From the NCBI RefSeq assembly GCF_009498035.1, contig NZ_CP034550.1:8494001-8558000 (forward strand): DNA of 64,000 nucleotides, given 5' to 3'. Below are positions 15,689 through 23,747 of this stretch, piece after piece (the stretch's first letter is position 1; each line of letters begins with the position of its first letter). Under the pieces are notes generated by a model. It did not search any database. It was not told where the DNA came from and saw nothing but the letters and a program-made list of their open reading frames with translations. The stretch is from Saccharothrix syringae. Lineage in GTDB: Bacteria > Actinomycetota > Actinomycetes > Mycobacteriales > Pseudonocardiaceae. Both the position numbers and the translations under genes were made by a program.

Positions 15689-18600
15689 GCGCACCACGCG
15701 AACCCACCGTCCGCGAGGTGCTCCTCCAGCACCTCGACGCGACCGAGCACCGGCTGGAACGACTGCGCACCGCGGACCTGACCCTGCGCGAGATCCGCGA
15801 CTCGCTGTGGCTCGCCGGCACCCTGCGCCCGGCCGCGGAACCGGCCGCGGGGGAACCGCCCCCCGCGCTCCCCCACGACGACGACCGACCACCACCGGAC
15901 CCCGAAGAGCAGGTGCGAGAGGAGCCCGAGACCGAGGAGGGCGACCACCCGGCACCCGAGCCCACCTGCACCCAGGGCTGGACGCCGACGCCGACCACGC
16001 TGGACCGCGCCGACCCGTGGTCGGACGGGCACGGCACGGTCAGCGCGGTCTCGGCGTGGCCGACCGTGCCCGCCCTGCCCGAACGCCGCCGGCTCAGCCG
16101 CGCCCTGCGCCCGCTGTGCCGGCACGAGCCCTCGCCCCGGCTGCGGCTGCTCGACGAGGAGGCCACCGCCGTGCGCGCGGCCCGCGACCGCCTGTGGCTG
16201 CCAGAATGGCGCGCCGCGCCCTGGCGGCGCTTCGAGATGGCCCTGGTCGTCGACACCACCGTGGCCGCCGAGCTGTGGCAACAGACCGTCAGGGAATTTC
16301 GACTCCTGCTGGAACGCCAGGGCGCCTTCCGCGACGTCCGCACCTACGTGATGGACAGCTCCTGCCCCGAACCGCACGAGGTGACCCTGCGCTCCGAGGG
16401 CGGCGCGAAGCACCCCTGGCGCTACCTGCTCGACCCGGCGGGCACCCGGATCGTGCTGGTGCTCACCGACACCGTCGGCCGCGCCTGGCACACCGGCGCC
16501 GTCGGCCACGTGCTCCACCACTGGGGCCGCGTCATGCCGGTCGCGGTGGTGCAGACGCTGGCCCAGCGCTTGTGGTCCTGGGGCGGCCTGCCCACCCGCC
16601 GCATGAAGCTGTCCGCACCCGCCCCCGGCACCCCCAACTCCCGGCTGCGCGTGCACGGCCCGGCCACCCATGCCACCGCGGTACCCGTGCTCGGCCTGTC
16701 CGCGGAGTGGCTGGCCGGCTGGACACGCCTGCTCACCGCCCCCGGCTCGGAATGGGTCGAGACCACCGCCGCCCTGGTCGGCCCCTGCACCGTCCCCGCG
16801 CCGCGGGTCCCCGAGGAGGAACCCGCCGACGCCGCGCAGAGCGTGCTGAGGTTCCGCACCTACGCCTCCGCCGACGGCTTCCAACTCGCCGCCCTGCTCG
16901 CCGCGACCCCGCTGAGCCCGCAGCTGATGAGCCTGGTCCAACGCGTCCTGCTGCCCGGCTCCGACCTCTCCGCGCTGGCCGAGGTCATGCTCGGCGGGCT
17001 GATGACCCGCCTGCCCGGCGCCAACGGCGACACCGACGCCGTCGCCTACGACTTCCACCCCGGCGTCCGCGAGGAACTGCTGGCCACCGCCCGCCGCGCC
17101 GACACCGCCCGCGTCGCCCGAATCCTGGACACCTACGCCGGCCAGGACAACCACGCGCTGCGCAACTACCGCCTGGTCCTCGACGACCCCTACCACGCCG
17201 AGGACATCGACGCCTCTCCCGAGAACCTGCCCTACCTGCGCGTGCAGGAAGCCGTGTTCAAAGCCCTGTCCGGACCCTATTCCAGACGGTCGCAACGCAT
17301 CCACCGATCGATGGAACGAGACATCACAGCACAGGAGAAGCAGTTGACGACCACCGACGCCCAGCCCCTTCCCACCGGGGCCGGGTCGCCGCTGCCCGAA
17401 GGAGACGACGTGACCACCGCCCCCGGCACCCCTCTCTTCACCGGCGAACGGCAGCCGGGTACCACCCAGCCGCAGGTGTGGGGTCACGTACCGCTGCGCA
17501 ACCCCGACTTCGTCGGACGCGAAGAACTGCTCGAACAGCTCCGCGTGCGGCTCAGCGAAGCCGGCCCCACGGCGGTCCTGCCCGAGGCGCTGCACGGCAT
17601 GGGCGGTGTCGGCAAGTCCCAGACCGTCGTCGAGTACATCTACCGACATGCCTCCGAGTACGAGGTGGTCTGGTGGATCTCCGCGGAGCGGCAGGAGCAG
17701 ATCAAGCAGAGCTTCGTCGAGCTGGCCAAGCAGCTCGGCGTCGCCGCGTCGGGATCGGCCGAGACCGCCGTTCCCGGTGTGCTGGAGGCGTTGCGCCGGG
17801 GCGAGCCCTACTCGCGCTGGCTGCTGGTCTTCGACAACGCCGACCGCCCCCAGGACGTCCGCCGCTTCTTCCCCGCGGGCACCGGCCACATCGTGGTCAC
17901 CTCCCGCAACTCCGAGTGGGGCGGCTACGCCCGCCCCGTCGAGGTCGACCTGTTCACCCGGGAAGAGAGCATCGAACTGCTGGACCGCCGCGGCGGCAAC
18001 CTCGACCGCGCCGAGGCCAACGCCCTCGCCGAGGCCCTGGGCGACCTGCCCCTGGCCGTCGAGCAGGCCGCCGCCTGGCGCGCCCAGACCGGCATGCAGG
18101 TCTCCGAGTACCTGGAACTGCTGCGCCAGAACCGCACCGAGCTGCTGGAGGCGGGCACCTCCAGCGAGGACCAGCTCCCGGTCGCCGCGGCCTGGAACGT
18201 CCCGCTGAACCGCCTCAAGAACGACCACCGGGCCGCCCTCCAGCTGCTCCAGGTCTGCGCCTTCTTCGGCCCCGACCCGATCTCGCAGAAGCTGTTCCGC
18301 GGCGCGCGCGACGTGCCCGTGCCCGAGGCGCTGGCCGCCGCGCTGCGCGACCCGATCCGGCTCAGCCGCGCCATCCGCGAGATCAGCCGCTACAGCCTGG
18401 CCAAGATCGACCACCGCGCCAACGCCCTCCAACTGCACCGATTGGTCCAGACCGTGCTGAAGAACCAGCTCGACCAGGCCGAGCAGGACCGCATGCAGCA
18501 CGCCGTCCACGTGCTGCTGGTCAACGGCGACCCCGGCGACCCGGAGAACTCCGACAACTGGCCCCGCTACGCCGAACTGCTGCCCCACGCCCTGGTCTCC

Positions 18601-19947
18601 GAGGCGGCGCAGTGCCAGGACCGGTGGGTGCGCCAGCTCGTGCTGAACCTGGTCAAGTACCTGATCAACGCGGGTGACTTCGGCAGCGCCCACGACCTGG
18701 CCAAGGAGACCGCCGAGGGCTGGCGGCAGTCACTGGGCGAGGACGACCACGACACGCTGGAGATGACCCGGCAGTACGGGATCTCGTTGCGCCGCCAGGG
18801 GCAGAAGGACGAGGCGCAACGCCTCAACGAGCAGACTTACCGCAGGTTCCAGGCGGTGCTCGGCGAGGAGCACGAGGCCATGCTCAACATGCTGGACACC
18901 GTCGCGCTCGACCGCCGCGCCCAGGGCCAGATCGTGCAGGAGCTGGAGATCCGGCGGCAGGTCTACGAGCGCGCGGTCGCGATCCTCGGCGAGGACGACC
19001 CGGCCACCATGAACTACGCCAACAACCTGGCCAGCGCCTTCCGCCTGATGGGCGCCTACCGGCAGGCGCACGACATCGACACGGCCAACCTGCGGCGGCG
19101 GATCCAGGTGCTCGGCCCCAACCACCGGTCCACGTTCGGCTCCTACAACAGCCTCTTCATGGACCTGCGGGAGCTGGGCTCGTACACCGAGGCCGCACGG
19201 CAGCAGGACGAGTTGCTGGACCGCCAGCGGCAGGTGTTCGGCGAAGACCACCCCTGGGTGATCGGGGCCGTGCGCAACCTCGCGGTGGCGCTGCGCAAGG
19301 CGGGTGAGCACGTGCGCGCCAAGGAGCTGTCCGAGGAGTGCGTCGCCCGCTACCGCCGCCGGCACGGCGACAACCACGTGGACACGATCACCGCCCGGAT
19401 GAGCCTGTCCACCGACCTGCGCCACCTGGACAACCTCGACGAGTCGCTGCGCCTGGCGCGGCAGAGCTTCGAGGCGTTCCAGCGCGTCTCGGGCCCCGCC
19501 CACCCGTACACCCTCGTGGCGGCGATCAACCTGGCCGTGACGCTGCGCCTGCGCGACGACGTCGCCGAGGCGCTCGACCTCAACCGCCGGACGTACGACA
19601 CCCTGGTCGAGCTGTTCGACGTCAACCACCCCAACAGCCTGATCGCGGCAGCCAACCTGGCCAGCGACCTCGCCGCCACGGGCGACCACGCGGAAGCCAG
19701 GAAGATCGACGAGGACACCCTGGAGCGGGCGACCAGGGTGCTCGGGCCGGAGCACCCGACGACGCTGGCGGTCGCGCTCAACCTGTCGCTGGACCTGCGC
19801 AGCCTGGGCGAGGAGAGCGAGTCCGCGGTGCTGCACGCGCGCACGGTGGAGGGGTTCCGCAAGGTGCTCGGCGAGGAGCACCCGGCGACGATCGCGGCCA
19901 CCCAGTACGTCCGGGCGAACTGCGACACCGACACCATGCAGTTCTGA
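15685..19947 (+). CDS. vWA-like (SAV_2336 N)/NB-ARC/TPR STAND protein, copy A
   Basis: A 1420-residue NLR-like protein. After a charged N-terminal linker, a SAV_2336-type vWA-like domain begins near residue 183 (FEMALVVDTTVAAELW). Its metal site is degenerate: DTTVA instead of DxSxS as in copy B. An NB-ARC NTPase follows with P-loop GMGGVGKSQ near residue 638, Walker B LLVFDNAD and VTSRNSEWGG. From about residue 1000 it carries kinesin-light-chain-type TPRs of about 42 residues (LGEDDPATMNYANNLA and similar). It resembles FxsT proteins but ends in CDTDTMQF. It should form an oligomeric, NTP-switched sensor working with MoxR and VMAP; no effector domain is visible. Confidence 0.9.
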   Translation: MSAPREPTVREVLLQHLDATEHRLERLRTADLTLREIRDSLWLAGTLRPAAEPAAGEPPPALPHDDDRPPPDPEEQVREEPETEEGDHPAPEPTCTQGWTPTPTTLDRADPWSDGHGTVSAVSAWPTVPALPERRRLSRALRPLCRHEPSPRLRLLDEEATAVRAARDRLWLPEWRAAPWRRFEMALVVDTTVAAELWQQTVREFRLLLERQGAFRDVRTYVMDSSCPEPHEVTLRSEGGAKHPWRYLLDPAGTRIVLVLTDTVGRAWHTGAVGHVLHHWGRVMPVAVVQTLAQRLWSWGGLPTRRMKLSAPAPGTPNSRLRVHGPATHATAVPVLGLSAEWLAGWTRLLTAPGSEWVETTAALVGPCTVPAPRVPEEEPADAAQSVLRFRTYASADGFQLAALLAATPLSPQLMSLVQRVLLPGSDLSALAEVMLGGLMTRLPGANGDTDAVAYDFHPGVREELLATARRADTARVARILDTYAGQDNHALRNYRLVLDDPYHAEDIDASPENLPYLRVQEAVFKALSGPYSRRSQRIHRSMERDITAQEKQLTTTDAQPLPTGAGSPLPEGDDVTTAPGTPLFTGERQPGTTQPQVWGHVPLRNPDFVGREELLEQLRVRLSEAGPTAVLPEALHGMGGVGKSQTVVEYIYRHASEYEVVWWISAERQEQIKQSFVELAKQLGVAASGSAETAVPGVLEALRRGEPYSRWLLVFDNADRPQDVRRFFPAGTGHIVVTSRNSEWGGYARPVEVDLFTREESIELLDRRGGNLDRAEANALAEALGDLPLAVEQAAAWRAQTGMQVSEYLELLRQNRTELLEAGTSSEDQLPVAAAWNVPLNRLKNDHRAALQLLQVCAFFGPDPISQKLFRGARDVPVPEALAAALRDPIRLSRAIREISRYSLAKIDHRANALQLHRLVQTVLKNQLDQAEQDRMQHAVHVLLVNGDPGDPENSDNWPRYAELLPHALVSEAAQCQDRWVRQLVLNLVKYLINAGDFGSAHDLAKETAEGWRQSLGEDDHDTLEMTRQYGISLRRQGQKDEAQRLNEQTYRRFQAVLGEEHEAMLNMLDTVALDRRAQGQIVQELEIRRQVYERAVAILGEDDPATMNYANNLASAFRLMGAYRQAHDIDTANLRRRIQVLGPNHRSTFGSYNSLFMDLRELGSYTEAARQQDELLDRQRQVFGEDHPWVIGAVRNLAVALRKAGEHVRAKELSEECVARYRRRHGDNHVDTITARMSLSTDLRHLDNLDESLRLARQSFEAFQRVSGPAHPYTLVAAINLAVTLRLRDDVAEALDLNRRTYDTLVELFDVNHPNSLIAAANLASDLAATGDHAEARKIDEDTLERATRVLGPEHPTTLAVALNLSLDLRSLGEESESAVLHARTVEGFRKVLGEEHPATIAATQYVRANCDTDTMQF

Positions 19948-19958
19948 CCGCCGGGTGC

Positions 19959-21695
19959 TCATCCGACGGTCCGGTCGAACCAGGCCACCAGCTCCGCGGC
20001 CGGCGGGGCCGCACCGGTGCGGGCGGCCACGCCGCGGTGGGTCGCCCGCACCAGCTCGGGCACCCGGCGCAGCGCGGTCGAGTCGAGGGCGAGGGCCAGG
20101 CCCGCCCACGCCGTGACGTCGTGGGGCGCCGCGCGCAACCGCGCGGCGTACCCCTCGGCGGCCGCGTCGCGCTCCCCGCGCAGGTGGGCGAACTCCGGGC
20201 CGCGCCGGTTCGCGACCCGGTCGAACTCGGACGGGTCGAGGGCGCGCAGCCGGTGCAGGGCGGTCAGCAGCGACTCGCCCGAGGCCGTCGCGGGCACCAC
20301 CCGACCGCGCCGGGGGTCGCCCGGGGCCTCACCGCCACCCAGCCACGCCGCCACCGCGGCGGAGACGGTGCCCGGGTCGGGACGGACGTGCCGCAGCCTC
20401 CAGGTGACCGCGTGGTCGGCAGTCATCGCCTCGACGGCCGCGGCGACCTCCGGGGTGCGGGCCACCGCGTCGCAGACCGCCAGCCGGGCGGCCACCGCGG
20501 CGACGAACTCGCGTCCGAGGTCGGTGAGCGAGGTGAGGCGGCTCATCCCGTCCAGGGCCGAGCCGACCTGCCGGGCGCGGTGGCAGAGGTTGAACTCGCC
20601 CCGGCGGGCCAGTGACGGCGGCAGGACGTCGCGCTGGGCGTGCCAGAACTCGACCACGCTGACGAAGGCGTACACACCGTGCAGCAACGCCTCCACCGGG
20701 CGCGGGTCGTCGCGCCAGGGTGCGTAGTGCACGGGCGCGTCGCCGCCGTCGTGCAGTTCGACGAGGTCGAGCAGGGCGTTGACCTTGGAGTGCTGCAGCT
20801 CGTGCACCAGGGCCTCGCCGAACTCCGTCGCGGACCGCTTGGGCGACATGGCGACCGCGCCGAACGCCGCGGCCGAGGACGCGGCGAACACGTCACGCCG
20901 CGAGTCCAGCGGCACCACCGCGGCCAGCCCGGCGGACAGCTCCTCGGCCGGACCGGGGTGCCGCGTGGTCAGCAGGTCCCATGCCTCGCCCAGGAGCTTG
21001 TGCCACTCGTCCCGCTCGGCGGGGTCCAGCGGTCGCGGCGGCACGGGGGCACCGAACTCCCGGTAGGGCTCCAGGTCGTCGAGCACCACCTCGATCACGC
21101 GGCCGCGGGCGGTGCCGCGCTGCCTCGGGACCGGCTCCCACCGGACGGGCACCGGCCTCCCCGCCACGTCCAGTTCCACGCCCGCGGGCGTGGTGCGCAG
21201 GGTCGCGTGCCCGACCGGGAACCGGTGCGGCAGCAGGCAGGTGCCCACCGTCGGCAGGGTCACCGCGCCGTGCACCACGGGCACCGCGACCTCGCACCGC
21301 AGGCCCGCCCGGACGGCCGCGGCCGCGACGACCGCGTTGAACCAGCCGACCTCCGACCACAGCGGCGTGGCGTCGGTGGGGGTGCCGAGCACCTGGCGCA
21401 GCGCCCGGCTCAGCCACACCCCCGCGGAGTGGCTCATCAGGACGTCCTCGACCACCTCCGGGGCACGCTGCTCGGCCTCGGCCAACAATGTCCACGCCCG
21501 GTCGAGGTCGGCGAACGGACCGAGTCGCGCGGCGACCCCGGAAGCGACCGCCAGGAAAGCGCGCAGGCGTAACCTTCGAACGCTGTACTGGGTTGTCCGC
21601 AAAATTGCCATTCCAGTGGCGGACACCGATCCCGAACAGATCTCGTCGAACACGAAACGCGGCAGGCGGTGCGTGCTCAGCGCGACGGCGTCCAC
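19959..21695 (-). CDS. HExxH-motif peptide beta-hydroxylase-like protein, copy A
   Basis: A 578-residue protein of the HEXXH-motif family (TIGR04267 type), members of which act as alpha-ketoglutarate/iron-dependent peptide beta-hydroxylases in RiPP-like pathways. The signature is VHELQHSKVNALLDLVEL with HELQH at about residue 298, followed by YAPWRDDPRPVEALLHGVYAF and VVEFW. The C-terminal third (about 440-578) looks like a TPR-like or helical repeat. The GTG start at 21695 is supported by N-terminal similarity to copy B and lies 4 bases after the stop of the small partner gene. Its end converges with the STAND gene, 11 bases between stops. The substrate is unknown; the partner peptide or the STAND tail are candidates. 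Confidence 0.82.
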   Translation of the reverse strand: MDAVALSTHRLPRFVFDEICSGSVSATGMAILRTTQYSVRRLRLRAFLAVASGVAARLGPFADLDRAWTLLAEAEQRAPEVVEDVLMSHSAGVWLSRALRQVLGTPTDATPLWSEVGWFNAVVAAAAVRAGLRCEVAVPVVHGAVTLPTVGTCLLPHRFPVGHATLRTTPAGVELDVAGRPVPVRWEPVPRQRGTARGRVIEVVLDDLEPYREFGAPVPPRPLDPAERDEWHKLLGEAWDLLTTRHPGPAEELSAGLAAVVPLDSRRDVFAASSAAAFGAVAMSPKRSATEFGEALVHELQHSKVNALLDLVELHDGGDAPVHYAPWRDDPRPVEALLHGVYAFVSVVEFWHAQRDVLPPSLARRGEFNLCHRARQVGSALDGMSRLTSLTDLGREFVAAVAARLAVCDAVARTPEVAAAVEAMTADHAVTWRLRHVRPDPGTVSAAVAAWLGGGEAPGDPRRGRVVPATASGESLLTALHRLRALDPSEFDRVANRRGPEFAHLRGERDAAAEGYAARLRAAPHDVTAWAGLALALDSTALRRVPELVRATHRGVAARTGAAPPAAELVAWFDRTVG

Positions 21696-21699
21696 GCGC

Positions 21700-21882
21700 C
21701 TACCCGCTGAACTGGGCCTGCTCCTGGACGGAATCGCCGTAGTCGCCGGACCGGAACCGGTCGAGCGTGCGGCGGACCGCCCGGGCCAACGCGGGGTCGC
21801 GCAGGGATCTGATCTCGAACAACGACGTCGCGGTGAGGTCCAACAACTCCGAGGACAGTTCTCGAGGTGTTTCCACAGACAT
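21700..21882 (-). CDS. Small peptide partner of the HExxH protein, copy A
   Basis: A 60-residue protein too short for many callers. It has its own strong ribosome-binding site (GGGAGG, 8 bases before ATG 21882) and is followed after 4 bases by the HExxH gene. It aligns with the peptide of block B over the motif PALARAVRRTL (PALADAVERTL in B) and VQEQA near the C-terminus; it ends in QFSG. The hydrophobic LDLT..LFEI start and the helical PALA segment recall FxsA-type leader peptides, but the terminal FxSxx is not present. It could be a modification substrate, a leader-like recruiter or an accessory subunit. Confidence 0.75.
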   Translation of the reverse strand: MSVETPRELSSELLDLTATSLFEIRSLRDPALARAVRRTLDRFRSGDYGDSVQEQAQFSG

Positions 21883-22267
21883 GTCGACCGCCTCCCGATC
21901 CCGCCCGATTGCCATCATGCCCGAAGGTGCGCACGCGCCGCAGCACCCAGCCGGATATTCCGATGGCGGCCAACAGGTCCATTCCGACGGGTGGGGCAAC
22001 CGCCGCGTCGGAAACCGCTTGCCGGTCCACCGTCGAGCCCTGTCGGTGGACCCAGGGGCCCGACGCGCTCGGATGGCGCCCCTCGAGAGGGGTGCGGGTC
22101 TTCGGCGTTGGTGCCGACCCCGAGGTTGGTAGTTGTCACCAGGCAATCACAGAGAGTATGGTCTAGACCGGCCGCCGCGTTTGGGTGAACGCCCTGCACA
22201 CCACCCACGCGCAATCGGGTCGGCGTTCGCCACAAGCGTTTCCGCCCATCCGAGCAGAGGAGTCCAC
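21883..22267. other. Divergent promoter region between system A and the LPMO gene
   Basis: A 385-base intergenic region between the minus-strand peptide/HExxH operon and the plus-strand LPMO gene. It is lower in G+C around 21900-21990 and 22140-22165. It contains a DasR-type box at 22159-22170. I see no additional gene; the open frames across it lack start signals and family features. Confidence 0.5.
22159..22170. promoter_or_regulatory. DasR-type operator (dre-like) upstream of the LPMO gene
   Basis: TGGTCTAGACCG differs by one base from the palindromic DasR core TGGTCTAGACCA. It lies 97 bases upstream of the ATG of a chitin-type lytic polysaccharide monooxygenase. DasR, a GntR regulator sensing aminosugar phosphates, represses chitin-use genes in streptomycetes, so both sequence and target fit. 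dasR itself is outside the window. Confidence 0.75.
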
Positions 22268-22783
22268 ATGTCGCTCCGCCGAAGGATCGCCGCGGTGGCG
22301 GCCGGCGTGCTCGCCGCACCGCTCGTGTCCGTCGCCCTGCCGTCGGCACCCGCCCTCGCGCACGGCTACGTGTCGTCACCGCCCAGCCGCCAGGCCCAGT
22401 GCGCCGCCAAGACGGTGTCGTGCGGGGCCATCCAGTGGGAACCGCAGAGCGTCGAGGGCCCGAAGGGCCTGCGCAGCTGCAACGGCGGGGTCGCCCGCTT
22501 CGCCGAGCTCAACGACAACAGCAAGGGCTGGAGGGTCAGCAACACCGGCCGCACGGTCACGTTCAACTGGACCTTCACCGCGCGGCACCGCACGGCCAAC
22601 TACGAGTACTACGTGGACGGCCGGCGGGTCGGTTTCTTCGACGGCGGCAACCAGCAGCCCCCGGCCACCGTGTCGCACTCGGTGAACCTGGGCGCTTCGG
22701 GTCGCCAGACGGTGCTCGCCATCTGGAACATCGGTGACACCGCGAACGCGTTCTACGCCTGCATCGACGTGAACGCGAGCTGA
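22268..22783 (+). CDS. Secreted lytic polysaccharide monooxygenase, AA10 family
   Basis: A 171-residue secreted copper enzyme that cleaves chitin or cellulose oxidatively. A Tat/Sec-like signal peptide with an RRR start (MSLRRRIAAV) ends at ALA, leaving the mature N-terminus HGYVSSPPSRQAQC. The N-terminal His is the first histidine-brace ligand; the second is probably the His in FTARHRTANYEYY. Other AA10 features are ELNDNSKGWRVSNTGRTVTFNW and the C-terminal VLAIWNIGDTANAFYACIDV with paired cysteines. There is no additional carbohydrate-binding module. ATG 22268 has AGGAG 6 bases upstream. The upstream DasR box suggests induction by chitin products. It sits between the two copies of the STAND system, with no evident functional link. 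Confidence 0.93.
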   Translation: MSLRRRIAAVAAGVLAAPLVSVALPSAPALAHGYVSSPPSRQAQCAAKTVSCGAIQWEPQSVEGPKGLRSCNGGVARFAELNDNSKGWRVSNTGRTVTFNWTFTARHRTANYEYYVDGRRVGFFDGGNQQPPATVSHSVNLGASGRQTVLAIWNIGDTANAFYACIDVNAS

Positions 22784-22787
22784 TCGC

Positions 22788-22823
22788 GGGGTGGGGCGCG
22801 CCGCGGCGGGCGCGCCCCACCCC
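22788..22823. terminator. Bidirectional hairpin between LPMO and SDR genes
   Basis: The arms 22788-22802 (GGGGTGGGGCGCGCC) and 22809-22823 pair perfectly over 15 bp around a 6-base loop. It lies 5 bases after the LPMO stop and 9 bases beyond the stop of the convergent SDR gene, so it can serve both. Confidence 0.85.
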
Positions 22824-22831
22824 GTCCGCCG

Positions 22832-23560
22832 CTAGACCGTGAAACCGCCGTCGACGTGCAGCCGGGCACCGGTGACGTAGCGGGCCTCGTCCGAGGCCAG
22901 GAACGCCACCGCGGCCGCCACCTCGGCGGGCTCCGCGTACCGCCCGAGCGCGGTGAACCCGTTGATCACGGCGGAGTTCGGGCCGTCGGCGGGGTTCAGG
23001 TCGGTGTCGGTCGGGCCGGGGTGCACGAGGTTCACCGTGATGCCCCTCGGCCCCAGCTCCCGCGCCAGCGCCCGGGTCATCCCCTCCAGCGCCGCCTTGC
23101 TCGCGGAGTACAGCGACAGCCCGGGGAACACCGCGCGGTCGGCGACGTTGCTGCCGATGCTCACGACCCGCCCGCCGTCGCCCAGGTGCGGCAGCGCGGC
23201 CCGCACCGCCACGAACATCGCCCGCACGTTCACGTCGAAGGTCCGGTCGAAGTCCTCGACCCCCAGCTCCTCCACCGGCCCGACGGTGAAGTCCCCCGCG
23301 TTGTTGACCAGGACGTCCAAGCGCCCCAACACCTCCACGACCTCGTCCACGGCCGCCGCCACCGCCGCGGCGTCACCGCTGTCGGCGCGCACCACGTGCA
23401 CGCGCCGCCCCAACGCCTCCACCCGCGCGACCACGTCGTCCGCCGAACCGCGGCACGTCACCGCCACGTCGGCACCCGCTTCCGCCAGGCGCACCGCGAC
23501 CGCGGCGCCGATCCCCTTGCCGCCGCCGGTGACCAGCGCGACCCTGCCCTCGAATTCCAT
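22832..23560 (-). CDS. Short-chain dehydrogenase/reductase (FabG-like)
   Basis: A 242-residue classical SDR oxidoreductase. It has the Rossmann motif TGGGKGIGAAVA, NNAGD, the catalytic Ser in SIGSNVAD, Tyr and Lys in YSASKAALEGM, and the ending YVTGARLHVDGGF. The acidic region after the second strand (VTCRGSADD) suggests NADP rather than NAD, weakly. ATG 23560 (MEFEGRVALVTGGG) is chosen because the family fold starts there; the longer frame would overlap the promoter of block B. It is an isolated gene between the duplicated blocks; the substrate is not predictable. Confidence 0.92.
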   Translation of the reverse strand: MEFEGRVALVTGGGKGIGAAVAVRLAEAGADVAVTCRGSADDVVARVEALGRRVHVVRADSGDAAAVAAAVDEVVEVLGRLDVLVNNAGDFTVGPVEELGVEDFDRTFDVNVRAMFVAVRAALPHLGDGGRVVSIGSNVADRAVFPGLSLYSASKAALEGMTRALARELGPRGITVNLVHPGPTDTDLNPADGPNSAVINGFTALGRYAEPAEVAAAVAFLASDEARYVTGARLHVDGGFTV

Positions 23561-23747
23561 GCCGATGATGGTGGCGGGAAAGCACATTCCCGTCCGGCGG
23601 GAATCGGACTTGGTGCTGTGCCGGGGAATTCGCCCTACCATGAACGCCGCGGAACGCGGGCGCGATCACGAGGGGGCGCGGGTGGCATGGGCACCGAGTG
23701 GCGCGGCACAGGCCCGGGGCGACCCCGGTGAGGAGAGCACCCCGCTG

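Larger units (their letters stand above)
13218..21882. repeat. Paralogous block A of a duplicated five-gene system
   Basis: This segment and 23748-32043 (block B) carry the same five genes in the same order, orientation and overlap pattern: EAD2-VMAP, MoxR and vWA/NB-ARC/TPR on the plus strand, then a convergent HExxH gene and its small upstream partner. The proteins are clearly paralogous end to end, with most divergence in linkers. The block was therefore duplicated as a unit. The 1.9 kb between the copies holds two unrelated genes. Confidence 0.92.

Noticed and set aside
15616..18693. Very long open frame on the minus strand opposite the copy A STAND gene (also 26536-30240 minus and 46127-48586 plus)
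   Set aside because: These are shadows caused by high G+C third positions. They are rich in Arg, Gly, His and Val, have no family motifs and lie opposite genes with clear domains.
19959..21695. Reading the HExxH protein as a zinc metalloprotease
   Set aside because: The motif is embedded in HSKVNALLDL and APWRDDPRP, the pattern of the alpha-ketoglutarate HExxH hydroxylase family. There is no signal peptide, and no protease-type third ligand region was recognised.
13218..21882. Complete FxSxx-COOH (Fxs) RiPP locus
   Set aside because: No radical SAM/SPASM enzyme (FxsB) or TIR-like FxsC is present, and neither small peptide ends in FxSxx. Only the STAND/TPR protein and the HExxH domain recall that system.
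22158..23560. LPMO and SDR genes as components of the duplicated system
   Set aside because: They occur once, between the copies, with their own terminator and a DasR box, and have no counterpart beside the other end of either block.
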